Below are positions 26,702-35,134 of a DNA stretch of 64,000 bases, in pieces. The stretch spans positions 223,408 to 287,407 of the forward strand of contig NZ_JBLYZJ010000002.1 in assembly GCF_048551375.1 (NCBI RefSeq). Direction: 5' to 3'. Under the pieces are notes generated by a model. It had not been told where the DNA came from and searched no databases. It saw nothing but the letters and a program-made list of their open reading frames with translations. How positions within the stretch are numbered: position 1 is the first letter of the stretch; every line of letters begins with the position of its first letter. Both the position numbers and the translations under genes were made by a program. This stretch comes from Faucicola sp048551375 (GTDB lineage Bacteria > Pseudomonadota > Gammaproteobacteria > Pseudomonadales > Moraxellaceae).

Positions 26702-28282
26702 ATGCAACTATCAACATCGACTAACCAAGGCTTGTCAACGCCCAAAAAATCTTGGTCGCAAGCATTTAAGGCGTATTTGGATAAACGTGCCTTAATCATG
26801 CTGTTTTTGGGGTTTTCGGCAGGGATTCCGATTTTATTGATTTTCTCAAGCCTATCATTATGGCTTCGTGAAGCAGGCGTTGACCGTAGTACCGTGACCA
26901 TGTTTAGCTGGGCGGCGTTGGGTTATTCGTTTAAGTTTATTTGGGCCCCATTGATTGATGCCGTGCCTGTGCCGATATTAAGCGGACTGTTTGGGCGTAG
27001 GCGTGCGTGGTTGTTGGTGGCTCAAGGGCTGATTATCACGGCTATTTTGATTATGGCAAGTATCAACCCTGCCGAGCCACAAGTGCTGACCATGATGGCA
27101 TTTGGCGCGGTGTTGTTGGGGTTTTCATCAGCAACCCAAGATATCGTGATTGATGCGTATCGCATTGAATTGGCAAATAGCCAAATGCAGTCAGTTTTGT
27201 CTGCGACTTATAATGCAGGTTATCGCATTGGTATGATTGTCGCAGGGGCAGGGGCGTTGTTTTTGGCAGAAGGCTTTGGTTCGGTCAAAGGGGCATATCT
27301 GTACGAGGCATGGCGAAACACTTATTGGATTATGGCAGGCGTGATGGGCGTGGGCGTGGCGACAACCTTGTTTATCCATGAGCCAACCACGCAAGTCAGC
27401 CAAGCTCGCAAAACCAGTGATTATGTGCGATTGGTGGTGGTGTTTTTATTGTCAGTCGTGGCGTTTGTGATGGCGTTTATTGGCGTAGGTCAGCTGTTGC
27501 CAGAAAGCAAGTCAGTATTGGCAAGTTTCTTGATTGAGGCGGTGAATTTACTCGTTGCTATTGCGGTGGCAGTAGGGGTGGGGACAGCCTTGGTAAAAAT
27601 TGGCGTGGTGCAAAAACAAGTCGCCGTTACCACGTGGGTTGAGCCTATTTTGGATTTTTTCCGCCGTTATGGCAAAAAAGCCGTGTTATTGTTGCTATTA
27701 ATTGGTCTATACCGTATCTCGGACATCGTGGCAGGCGTGATTTCCAATGTGTTTTATGAGGATATGGGGTTTAGCAAAACTGAAATTGCCACTGCCGTGA
27801 AGACCTTTGGGGTGTTGATGGTGATTGTGGGTGGTTTTGTTGGTGGTATCGTGTCACAACGCTTTCGTATCATGCAAGCCATGATGATTGGTGGTGTATT
27901 GGCGTGTTTGACCAATTTGATGTTTGTGATGCTTGCGATGCGTGGACATGATATTGTGTTTATGTACCTTGCAGTAGCGTTTGATAATTTGGCTTCAGGC
28001 TTAGCAGGGGCGGTGTTTATTGCGTTTTTATCCGCTTTGACCAATATTCGTTTTACCGCTGTCCAGTATGCGATTTTTAGTTCATTGATGACCTTAATTC
28101 CCAAAGTATTGGGCGGTTATTCTGGCACGATTGTCGATAATATGGGCTATGCGTGGTTCTTCACCTTTACCACTTTGATTGGGTTGCCGATTTTATGGTT
28201 GATTTATTTGGTGGATAAACAGGTGATGATTAGCAATACCAGTGAGCAGGATGCTAATTCTAATGGCTCGACTACGGAATGA
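26702..28282 (+). CDS. ampG: AmpG-like muropeptide permease (MFS)
   Basis: A 526-residue major-facilitator transporter with about 12-14 hydrophobic segments. The AmpG-like features are the opening LGFSAGIPILLIFSSLSLWLREAGVD, SWAALGYSFKFIWAPLIDAVP, the loop GRRRAWL, and ATQDIVIDAYRIE in helix 4-5. AmpG imports GlcNAc-anhydroMurNAc peptides released during cell-wall turnover so that they can be recycled. A TTG two codons upstream is an unlikely alternative start. The stop overlaps the prmC start region (ATGATGATG), so the two are co-transcribed. Confidence 0.87.
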   Translation: MQLSTSTNQGLSTPKKSWSQAFKAYLDKRALIMLFLGFSAGIPILLIFSSLSLWLREAGVDRSTVTMFSWAALGYSFKFIWAPLIDAVPVPILSGLFGRRRAWLLVAQGLIITAILIMASINPAEPQVLTMMAFGAVLLGFSSATQDIVIDAYRIELANSQMQSVLSATYNAGYRIGMIVAGAGALFLAEGFGSVKGAYLYEAWRNTYWIMAGVMGVGVATTLFIHEPTTQVSQARKTSDYVRLVVVFLLSVVAFVMAFIGVGQLLPESKSVLASFLIEAVNLLVAIAVAVGVGTALVKIGVVQKQVAVTTWVEPILDFFRRYGKKAVLLLLLIGLYRISDIVAGVISNVFYEDMGFSKTEIATAVKTFGVLMVIVGGFVGGIVSQRFRIMQAMMIGGVLACLTNLMFVMLAMRGHDIVFMYLAVAFDNLASGLAGAVFIAFLSALTNIRFTAVQYAIFSSLMTLIPKVLGGYSGTIVDNMGYAWFFTFTTLIGLPILWLIYLVDKQVMISNTSEQDANSNGSTTE

Positions 28283-29196
28283 TGATGGTCACTACCAAAA
28301 TATTATTGAATGAATCTAATGTCATTGATAAGTCCATCCGTCAAGCATGGCTGGGCGAATGTCTAGGCGTGGGGTTTGGGTATTTTATCAGTCATGCTGA
28401 TGACCCCATTAACCCTGCGGTGTTACAACGTTATCGTACTGGATTGACACGGCTTGAACAAGGTGAGCCGTTGGCGTATGTAGTGGGTAAACAAGCCTTT
28501 TGGAAACATGAATTTATCGTCAATCAGCATACCTTGATACCACGACCCGATACGGAAGTATTGGTTGAAACGGTGATTAAGCATATTCAAAAGACTCAAT
28601 CTAATAAAAATAGCCTAAGCAATTTAGTTTCTCAAACAGGGCATATGCAATACACCCCTGCAGAACCTTGTATTGATACTTCAACGCTAAAAATCTTGGA
28701 TTTAGGGACGGGCACAGGCTGTATTGCGATTAGCCTTGCTAGTGAGAATCCAAATGCTTCTGTCACTGCGGTGGATTTTTCTGCCGAAGCTCTCGCTGTC
28801 GCCAAAAAAAATGCTGAGCTTAATCAAGTGTCTAATATTGAGTTTATCCAAAGTAATTGGTTTGAAGCTTTATACCCATTAACCCCAACTTTTGATATTA
28901 TCGTATCCAATCCACCCTATATTGACTCTGCCGATACACATTTACAAGGCTTGACAGCCGAGCCGATTACCGCTTTGGTGGCGGATAATCATGGTTTGGC
29001 AGATATTGAGAAAATTGTGGCTACCAGTCGAGATTTTTTGACACATCATGGCTTATTGGCGATTGAGCATGGCTATGACCAAGCCGAATCAGTACAAGCG
29101 ATTTTTGTAGAGAAGGGCTTTGCAAACGTGCAAACCGTCAAAGACTATGGCGGTAATGATAGGGTGACCTATGGAATTTTTGATAAAATAGCCTAA
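28279..29196 (+). CDS. prmC: Peptide chain release factor N5-glutamine methyltransferase PrmC
   Basis: A 305-residue SAM-dependent enzyme that methylates the glutamine of the GGQ motif in release factors 1 and 2. It has the N-terminal helical domain (QGEPLAYVVGKQAFW), SAM-binding LDLGTGTGCIAISLA and the catalytic NPPY near residue 211. The linker between the domains carries an unusual insert, residues ~105-132, built from two dispersed repeats: AAATAGCCTAAGC encoding NSLSN (111-115) and the GGGCGTAT palindrome encoding HMQYTP with Met123. A second AAATAGCCTAAGC copy forms the stop-codon region. Three ATG codons in a row precede V4; any may be the start. Confidence 0.9.
   Translation: MMMVTTKILLNESNVIDKSIRQAWLGECLGVGFGYFISHADDPINPAVLQRYRTGLTRLEQGEPLAYVVGKQAFWKHEFIVNQHTLIPRPDTEVLVETVIKHIQKTQSNKNSLSNLVSQTGHMQYTPAEPCIDTSTLKILDLGTGTGCIAISLASENPNASVTAVDFSAEALAVAKKNAELNQVSNIEFIQSNWFEALYPLTPTFDIIVSNPPYIDSADTHLQGLTAEPITALVADNHGLADIEKIVATSRDFLTHHGLLAIEHGYDQAESVQAIFVEKGFANVQTVKDYGGNDRVTYGIFDKIA
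28606..28663. repeat. Two different dispersed repeats side by side inside prmC
   Basis: AAAAATAGCCTAAGCAA (28606-28622) and a copy of the palindromic GGGCGTAT family (28638-28663, AGGGCATATGCAATACACC) lie 15 bases apart in the interdomain linker of PrmC. Both keep the reading frame. Confidence 0.7.
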
Positions 29197-29206
29197 GCGA
29201 TTAAAT

Positions 29207-29983
29207 ATGCAAAATCCAACACAACTGACTGATGGCGAAATGCTTCGTTATGCACGCCAAATCTTGCTAGATGGATGGGATATTGAAGCCCAAACCGCCC
29301 TCAAAAACAGCCATGTCCTTATCATTGGTATGGGTGGGCTAGGTTGTCCACTTACCGAAACACTGTGCCGTGCAGGGGTAGGGCAGTTGACCTTGATTGA
29401 TGATGATGTGATTGATGAAAGCAATCTACAACGCCAATCGCTGTTTACTCCCAATGATATCGGTCAATCCAAAGCCCTCATTGCCAAACAACGTCTTAAT
29501 GAAATCAATCAATTTTGCCAAGTTGAAGCTTTTCAAGATAGGCTGACAGCGAATAATTACCAAGAACTTATTAATTTTGAAAATAAAAATAGCCTAAGCA
29601 AATTAATTTGCGATTGTACCGATAATTTCAAAACACGTGACTACATTAACCAAATGGCTGTCAAGTATCGTTTACCACTTTTATCCGCATCTGCCATTGC
29701 TCAAACAGGGCAGTTGGCATTGTTTGAAGCATATCTTGAAACAGGTTGTTATCATTGTCTTTTCCACGGTGAGGGGGATGATACTCGTACTTGTGCCACC
29801 AGTGGCGTGCTTGCCAGTACTACGCAGATTATGGGGGATTTGCAAGCTCAAGTGGCGTTGACTTACTTAGGGCTTGGCAAAAATTCGATAGCTCAAACTT
29901 TGTTACTTTGGCAGGGTGAAACGATGTCGTTGCGAAAATTAAAATATAAAAAAGATACTAAATGTGAAATTTGTGGTGGCTAA
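29207..29983 (+). CDS. moeB: MoeB/ThiF/HesA-family sulfur-carrier adenylyltransferase
   Basis: A 258-residue E1-like enzyme. It would adenylate the C-terminal Gly-Gly of a small sulfur carrier (MoaD in molybdopterin synthesis or ThiS in thiamine synthesis). The nucleotide loop GMGGLG is near residue 42, followed by DDDVIDESNLQRQ, the CTDNFKTRDYIN segment and two zinc-binding Cys pairs (CYHC near 182; CEIC at the C-terminus). The choice between MoeB and ThiF cannot be settled from context, since no moaD/thiS is adjacent. Residues 128-132 (NSLSK) come from the dispersed AAATAGCCTAAGC repeat, placed in a variable loop. Confidence 0.85.
   Translation: MQNPTQLTDGEMLRYARQILLDGWDIEAQTALKNSHVLIIGMGGLGCPLTETLCRAGVGQLTLIDDDVIDESNLQRQSLFTPNDIGQSKALIAKQRLNEINQFCQVEAFQDRLTANNYQELINFENKNSLSKLICDCTDNFKTRDYINQMAVKYRLPLLSASAIAQTGQLALFEAYLETGCYHCLFHGEGDDTRTCATSGVLASTTQIMGDLQAQVALTYLGLGKNSIAQTLLLWQGETMSLRKLKYKKDTKCEICGG
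29585..29602. repeat. AAATAGCCTAAGCAA repeat inside the MoeB-like gene
   Basis: A copy of the repeat seen in cysG and prmC, here in frame as N-S-L-S-K. A further 13-base copy overlaps the end of prmC at 29185-29198. Confidence 0.6.
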
Positions 29984-29985
29984 TT

Positions 29986-31299
29986 ATGCAAAAATCATTG
30001 TTAAAAAAATCCCTTAACATAGCCCAACGCCTCGGCAAGACCGCCTCAGTCGCAGGATTGACAGGCTTGCGAGTGGCTCGTGGCGAAAAAATGTCGCCTG
30101 TCATGCTCAAAGAATCCTTTGAGCAACTCGGCACGACCTATATCAAAATTGGACAATTTATTGCCAGTACGCCATCGCTTTTTCCTCGTGACTATGTCGA
30201 GGCGTTTCAAGGTTGCCTTGACCAAACTACGCCATTGTCGTATAGCTATATTGAGGGCGTGTTGTGTGAGGAGCTAGCTGTTGATGGTAAAACCCTTGAT
30301 GATATTTTTAGCCATATTGACCAAAATCCACTGGCTTCGGCTTCGATTGCCCAAGTGCATTCCGCCATATTAAAAAATGGCGAAAATGTGGTACTAAAGG
30401 TACAAAAACCCAATGTCGATACCATTATCGAAACCGATTTGGGCGTATTATACGGCTTTACCAAGCTGATGGAAAATATCGCACCGTCAATGAAATTTGC
30501 CAGTATTGCACCAATTATTGATGAAATTCGTCTGCGAATGTCGGCAGAAACCGACTTTTTACAAGAGGCGAAAAATATTGACGATTTTCAAGATTTTCTC
30601 AAAAAATCAGCCAATCAAAAAGTCGTTGCCCCCAATGTGTATCATGCGATTAGCACCAAAAAAGTGTTGGTGATGGAGCGTCTATATGGCGTATCGATGA
30701 TTGATGATGAGGCAATGCGTCAGTATTGCCAGTATCCTGCTCAAGTGATGGCGGATACGCTGAATACGTGGTTTGCGAGCCTAATGATGTGTAATAGTTT
30801 TCATGCCGATTTGCACGCAGGTAATCTGATGTTGCTCACCGATGGGCGGATTGGGTTTATTGATTTTGGTATTGTTGGGACGCTTGAGCCAAAGGCGTGG
30901 CAAGCCAGCATCGGTATGATGGATAGCTTTGCTAAAGAGGATTATCAAGGCATGGCTCATTATATGGTCGAGATGGATATGACCCACAGCCGAGAGGTGG
31001 TGAACCTTGATGATTTGGCGGAAGATTTGCGGTCAGTGATGGGTAAGATTTTGGCGGAAGATAGTTTGTTTATCGGCAAAACCGTGGATAGACTTGACCC
31101 TACACGGCTAAAAGACCATTCGGACGAGATTAACCAAATGTTGCTAGAAATTGTGGAAGTGGGCAAGCGTCATGGTATTCATTTTCCACGGGATTTTGCG
31201 TTATTAACCAAACAGTTATTATATTTCGACCGCTTTATGAAAGTGCTTGCTCCAGAGATGGATATGTTCCATGATGCTAGAATTTCGATGATATCCTAA
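29986..31299 (+). CDS. ABC1/AarF-family atypical kinase (second copy)
   Basis: A 437-residue ABC1-family protein, clearly diverged from the one at 2478-3911. Motifs are YIKIGQF (KxGQ), the nucleotide loop ASASIAQVH, VLKVQKP, the catalytic-loop equivalent HADLHAGNLML and FIDFG. The His-Asp catalytic loop is closer to the UbiB type than in the first copy, where it reads QTDPNFGNYL. The C-terminus lacks clear membrane helices. ATG 29986 follows the MoeB-like stop by two bases; the frame is open from a TTG at 29971, which is less likely. Function is presumed to be in quinone or lipid metabolism. Confidence 0.85.
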   Translation: MQKSLLKKSLNIAQRLGKTASVAGLTGLRVARGEKMSPVMLKESFEQLGTTYIKIGQFIASTPSLFPRDYVEAFQGCLDQTTPLSYSYIEGVLCEELAVDGKTLDDIFSHIDQNPLASASIAQVHSAILKNGENVVLKVQKPNVDTIIETDLGVLYGFTKLMENIAPSMKFASIAPIIDEIRLRMSAETDFLQEAKNIDDFQDFLKKSANQKVVAPNVYHAISTKKVLVMERLYGVSMIDDEAMRQYCQYPAQVMADTLNTWFASLMMCNSFHADLHAGNLMLLTDGRIGFIDFGIVGTLEPKAWQASIGMMDSFAKEDYQGMAHYMVEMDMTHSREVVNLDDLAEDLRSVMGKILAEDSLFIGKTVDRLDPTRLKDHSDEINQMLLEIVEVGKRHGIHFPRDFALLTKQLLYFDRFMKVLAPEMDMFHDARISMIS

Positions 31300-31364
31300 C
31301 TTATACCAAATCCAATAAATATCGTATTCGCAAGGCATAAGCCCAATTGCTAAAACTTCAAACA

Positions 31365-31387
31365 GGGCGTAAGCATTACACCCCTAC
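31365..31387. repeat. GGGCGTAAGCATTACACCCC-family repeat
   Basis: A variant of the dispersed palindrome in the 111-base gap between the convergent ABC1 kinase and dnaG genes. Confidence 0.65.
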
Positions 31388-31410
31388 GACTGTGAATTTT
31401 GGGTTTGTTA

Positions 31411-33648
31411 TTACTCTTCTTTTTGCTGTAGCCAGTTTTGATACCACTGATTAATGACTTGCATTTGTTTATTGTAGTATTGTTTATTGACCAAATTTTT
31501 TTCAAGTTTTACTTGGCGTTGGAGCGTGTCAATGATTTGGCGTGTCAAAATTTCCATCGACAATACCGAGATATCCACCACTGCACGGCTACTAAGTTCC
31601 ACAAAAAAATTCGCCCAGTGCGTCATCAAGGTTTGCTGTAGTTCATACGGCAAGCCTGCCAAAATAAAATGGGCTTTGGCATTAATTACTTGATATTCAC
31701 TTAACGCCACAGCGTCAGATAGGCTTTGAGGGGGCGGTTGTGTGTGTTGTAAGGTGGTTTGTAATTGCACCAAGGCGGATTGGATTTGTTGAATATAATC
31801 GACTAATAAACAGGTGTTATCATCAAATAAGCTGACCCACGTTGGTGGGGTGATGGGATGGTTGGCAAGGTGTTGGGCGGTTTTTTGTTGACGTTCGGCT
31901 TCGTGCTGTGCCAATTTTTCGGCTTGTTGTGAGTCATCCAGGTCGTGTAATTGTTTGGCGGTGAGTTTTTTGGGGGCAAAAAATGCCACTTGGTCAGCTT
32001 GAGATAAACTAAAAATCTGTTGGATTAAAGCTTGATTGCGTTGGTCATTAATTTTTTCACCCAAAATTTCTGGTTGGTATAAAAAACACAATTGAAGCAC
32101 CAACGTTGGCGTTAGGTTTGAAACGAAATTTAGCAACGCATCTTGGGCAACGGTGGCTTGTTTGCGTTTGCCCAGTCCCATGCGGTTGCGAATATCTTCA
32201 CGCAATAACCAACTATAGCTACCTTTGGGCAGTTTTTTGGTTAATTCAAAAACTTCGGCATTGATTTTAGCACGCCCTTCCGCCAAATTGATGTCGTGAC
32301 GGCGACTTAAAATCAAAAATACATATTGTGATAATGGCGTGGCGTTGGCGATTTGTTGTTGCATCGCTATCGCCCCAAATGTCCGCACAAAGCTATCTGG
32401 GTCATGGTTATCAGGTAGGCTCAAAAATCGCAATTCTTTGCCATCGGTAAGGGCAGGCAAACCGACTTCCATCGCTCGCCATGAGGCTTTTTGCCCTGCA
32501 TTATCGCCATCAAAGCTCAACGTTAGTACAGGATTGAGTTGTAGTAACTTTTCGATTTGACTGGTGGCAATCGCTGTCCCCATCGAGGCGACCGCCCCAT
32601 ACACGCCCGCCTGATGTAGACTAATCACATCCATATAGCCTTCGACCACGAGCCAATCTTTGGCCTTTGCCTTACGTCCCTCGTATAGCCCATATAAAAC
32701 GTGCTGTTTGTGAAATACTGGCGAGTCGCTGGAGTTGATATATTTGGGCATATCCTCATCATTGAGTGACCGCCCTGCAAAGCCAATCACACGCCCTTGG
32801 TTATCACGAATGGGAAAAATCACCCGATGACGCAACAGGTCAAAATCCTTGCCTGATTGGGAGGTGCGTACCAGTCCGAGCATCTTCAGCCCATCAATAT
32901 CTCGTGGAAAGGCTTGCTCAAGGTGTTGCCAACCTTGGGGAGCATAGCCCAACCCAAATTCTGCAATGGTGGCATCTGTCAAACCACGTTGTTTAAAATA
33001 ACCCAACGCCTGTGCATTAGTGGTCAGTTGTTGTTGGTAAAATAGGCTGATTTTTTGTAATAAATCATATAAACTGCTTGAGCCATCGACTTGCTCTAAC
33101 ACTTCAAAGTTTTGCAACCCACCCAAGTTATAATCAGTAAAATCTGCAAAACCCTCATTAAATCCAGTATCAAAACTGGTCGGCGTATTGGCTAAATCTT
33201 GAATGTTAAAATAATCATAAACATTGAGGTTATGGTTTAAATTATCATTAGGGCTGGGGTTTGCATGGTCAAAATGATGCTCAAAGCCATTATTTGCTGT
33301 ATTCGCTTTGGTGGTTTTGGGCAAAGTACGGCGTTGATAGGTGTGTCTTTTTTGTAATGGTTCTTTGGGTAAATCAATGCCTGTTTGACGTGACAGCTCT
33401 TGCAACGCCTCGCCAGCCGTGAGGTTTTCGTATTCTTTTAGAAAGGTGAGGGCATTGCCTTTTGCCCCACAGCCAAAGCAGTTGTATAACCCTTTGGCTG
33501 GGCTGACATAAAAAGAAGCGGTTTTTTCGCCATGAAACGGACAACACCCTTTAAACTCATTGCCAGAGCGTTTGAGTTCAACGTGCCTGCCGATAATTTT
33601 GAGGATATCTGCATGGGCGATGATTTGTTCAATGATGTGATTGCTCAT
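31411..33648 (-). CDS. dnaG: DNA primase DnaG with an enlarged interdomain linker
   Basis: A 745-residue primase, about 160 residues longer than E. coli DnaG. The CHC2 zinc site is C36-H39-C57-C60. The TOPRIM catalytic core has IGFAGRSL, the catalytic Glu in VEGYMDV and the metal-binding DGD in LSFDGDNAGQKA. The C-terminal ~200 residues are a poorly conserved helicase-binding region. Between the zinc domain and the polymerase core, residues ~105-185, is an Asn/Asp/Phe-rich low-complexity insert not found in standard primases. The gene is on the minus strand, with no rpsU or rpoD next to it, so the usual macromolecular-synthesis operon is broken up here. Confidence 0.93.
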   Translation of the reverse strand: MSNHIIEQIIAHADILKIIGRHVELKRSGNEFKGCCPFHGEKTASFYVSPAKGLYNCFGCGAKGNALTFLKEYENLTAGEALQELSRQTGIDLPKEPLQKRHTYQRRTLPKTTKANTANNGFEHHFDHANPSPNDNLNHNLNVYDYFNIQDLANTPTSFDTGFNEGFADFTDYNLGGLQNFEVLEQVDGSSSLYDLLQKISLFYQQQLTTNAQALGYFKQRGLTDATIAEFGLGYAPQGWQHLEQAFPRDIDGLKMLGLVRTSQSGKDFDLLRHRVIFPIRDNQGRVIGFAGRSLNDEDMPKYINSSDSPVFHKQHVLYGLYEGRKAKAKDWLVVEGYMDVISLHQAGVYGAVASMGTAIATSQIEKLLQLNPVLTLSFDGDNAGQKASWRAMEVGLPALTDGKELRFLSLPDNHDPDSFVRTFGAIAMQQQIANATPLSQYVFLILSRRHDINLAEGRAKINAEVFELTKKLPKGSYSWLLREDIRNRMGLGKRKQATVAQDALLNFVSNLTPTLVLQLCFLYQPEILGEKINDQRNQALIQQIFSLSQADQVAFFAPKKLTAKQLHDLDDSQQAEKLAQHEAERQQKTAQHLANHPITPPTWVSLFDDNTCLLVDYIQQIQSALVQLQTTLQHTQPPPQSLSDAVALSEYQVINAKAHFILAGLPYELQQTLMTHWANFFVELSSRAVVDISVLSMEILTRQIIDTLQRQVKLEKNLVNKQYYNKQMQVINQWYQNWLQQKEE

Positions 33649-33706
33649 AGCCCTATCAATGTTTGTATTTTATATGTTTAAATCAGAAATAATTTTTTGG
33701 AATTTT

Positions 33707-33802
33707 GGGCGTATACAATACACCCCTACAAAACATGTCTTAATTTTAATTTAAACAACGATAATAGTTGGAATAATTAAGGGCGTAATGATTACGCCCC
33801 TA
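33707..33802. repeat. Two GGGCGTA palindromes between bamD and dnaG
   Basis: GGGCGTATACAATACACCC at 33707-33729 and GGGCGTAATGATTACGCCCC at 33781-33802 lie in the 226-base gap between dnaG and bamD. The second is a near-perfect hairpin. No gene is seen in the gap. Confidence 0.7.
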
Positions 33803-33874
33803 TTTGGTATGGTTTGGGTTTGTTATTATACCCAATTAACACCGATTGATAAAACCTTTCGTTTTAACCTTCGG

Positions 33875-34981
33875 TTATTTTTTCTCTTTGACTTCGTTGG
33901 TGGTATCTGCTGGCAATGCCAAACCTAGATTGACCTTTTTGGGTTGCGTTAGGTTAGTGGTGCTATCGCTATCATCATTTTGGGTGGTAGTTGGCAATCG
34001 CAGGCTGTTGACTTGTTGCAAGCTTTGAATGACTTGTGGTTCGGTCGCCCCTGTATAGTTGGTGTTTTGTTGGATATCGCCATTGGTTGAGTTTTTACCC
34101 AACACACCTAAAGTAACTTTATTTAGCCAATCTGACCCTGTGCGAGCGTTGTCGATTTTTACATTACCTTGACTATCTAATAGTTGCGGATAATTGATTT
34201 TTAACAAGTTTTTATATTGATTGGCGGTGTCAGTCATGCCAAGTTTGTCGTAGCTGTATGCCATGGTAGCGATGGATTCTGGCACAGCTTCGCTTTGTGG
34301 GAAGTATTGGAACACCCATTTGGCACGGTTGGCAGAAGCGAGGTAGGCTTTGCGTTTGATGTACCAGCGTGCGGTGTCCATTTCGCTTTCGGCAAGTTGG
34401 TTGTAAATATATCGCATACGCAAGGCTGAATCAGGGGCGTAAGGGCTGTTTGGGAATTTGGCAATTAATTGTTGGAAGTTTTCAAAGGCAAGTTTTGAAT
34501 AGCCCATGTCACGGTGAGCAGGGTTTAGTTTGGTATATTTCATAATACCACTACTCCCTGTTTGCATATTGGCAACGCCTCGCACATAGTAGGCATAGCT
34601 GACTTGCGGATTGGTTGGGTAAGATTTGATAAAGGTTTCGGCACTTGCCACGGCATCAATATAATCGTTATGTTGGAACTGGGCATACATCAAGTCAAGC
34701 AAGGCTTGTTCGCTGTAATCACCCACAGGGTAAAACGTGCGTAAATCGGTCAATTCGGCGGTGGCTCTGGCGTAGTTGCCTTTATCCAAGTTTTGTTTGG
34801 CAGAATCGTAGTAGCCTTTTTCGCTTTTTTGGGCTTTTTCGGCTTTGATTTCGTCTTTGCCACCAAATAATTTGCCATTTTTTAGGGTTTGACAACCTGT
34901 CATCCCACTCAAGGCAACGGCTAGAATGGTCAATGTGGCAACTTTTGACAAGGGTTTTGACACAGAATTTACAGAATACAT
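33875..34981 (-). CDS. bamD: Outer membrane protein assembly factor BamD
   Basis: A 368-residue lipoprotein of the BAM complex, which inserts beta-barrel proteins into the outer membrane. The lipobox L-S-G-M-T-G-C places the modified Cys at residue 30. TPR repeats follow from about residue 55 (YYDSAKQNLDKGNYARATAELTDL, then FIKSYPTNPQVSYAYYVRG), matching BamD/ComL. The protein is longer than E. coli BamD (245 residues) because of a Thr/Asn/Gln-rich C-terminal extension of ~90 residues. It is divergent from rluD, a conserved pairing. Confidence 0.92.
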   Translation of the reverse strand: MYSVNSVSKPLSKVATLTILAVALSGMTGCQTLKNGKLFGGKDEIKAEKAQKSEKGYYDSAKQNLDKGNYARATAELTDLRTFYPVGDYSEQALLDLMYAQFQHNDYIDAVASAETFIKSYPTNPQVSYAYYVRGVANMQTGSSGIMKYTKLNPAHRDMGYSKLAFENFQQLIAKFPNSPYAPDSALRMRYIYNQLAESEMDTARWYIKRKAYLASANRAKWVFQYFPQSEAVPESIATMAYSYDKLGMTDTANQYKNLLKINYPQLLDSQGNVKIDNARTGSDWLNKVTLGVLGKNSTNGDIQQNTNYTGATEPQVIQSLQQVNSLRLPTTTQNDDSDSTTNLTQPKKVNLGLALPADTTNEVKEKK

Positions 34982-35134
34982 AGATACCTCTTTGGTACTT
35001 CTTTATCAGTATTGATAATAAAAAATCAATTATAGGCAATAAAAATTTCGCTAAGTCTAGCATGAAACGTTATACTTTGTGACCTGCTAAATGTTAATTA
35101 TTTTTACAAGTCTTGCCAATTGGAACTCTGCACC

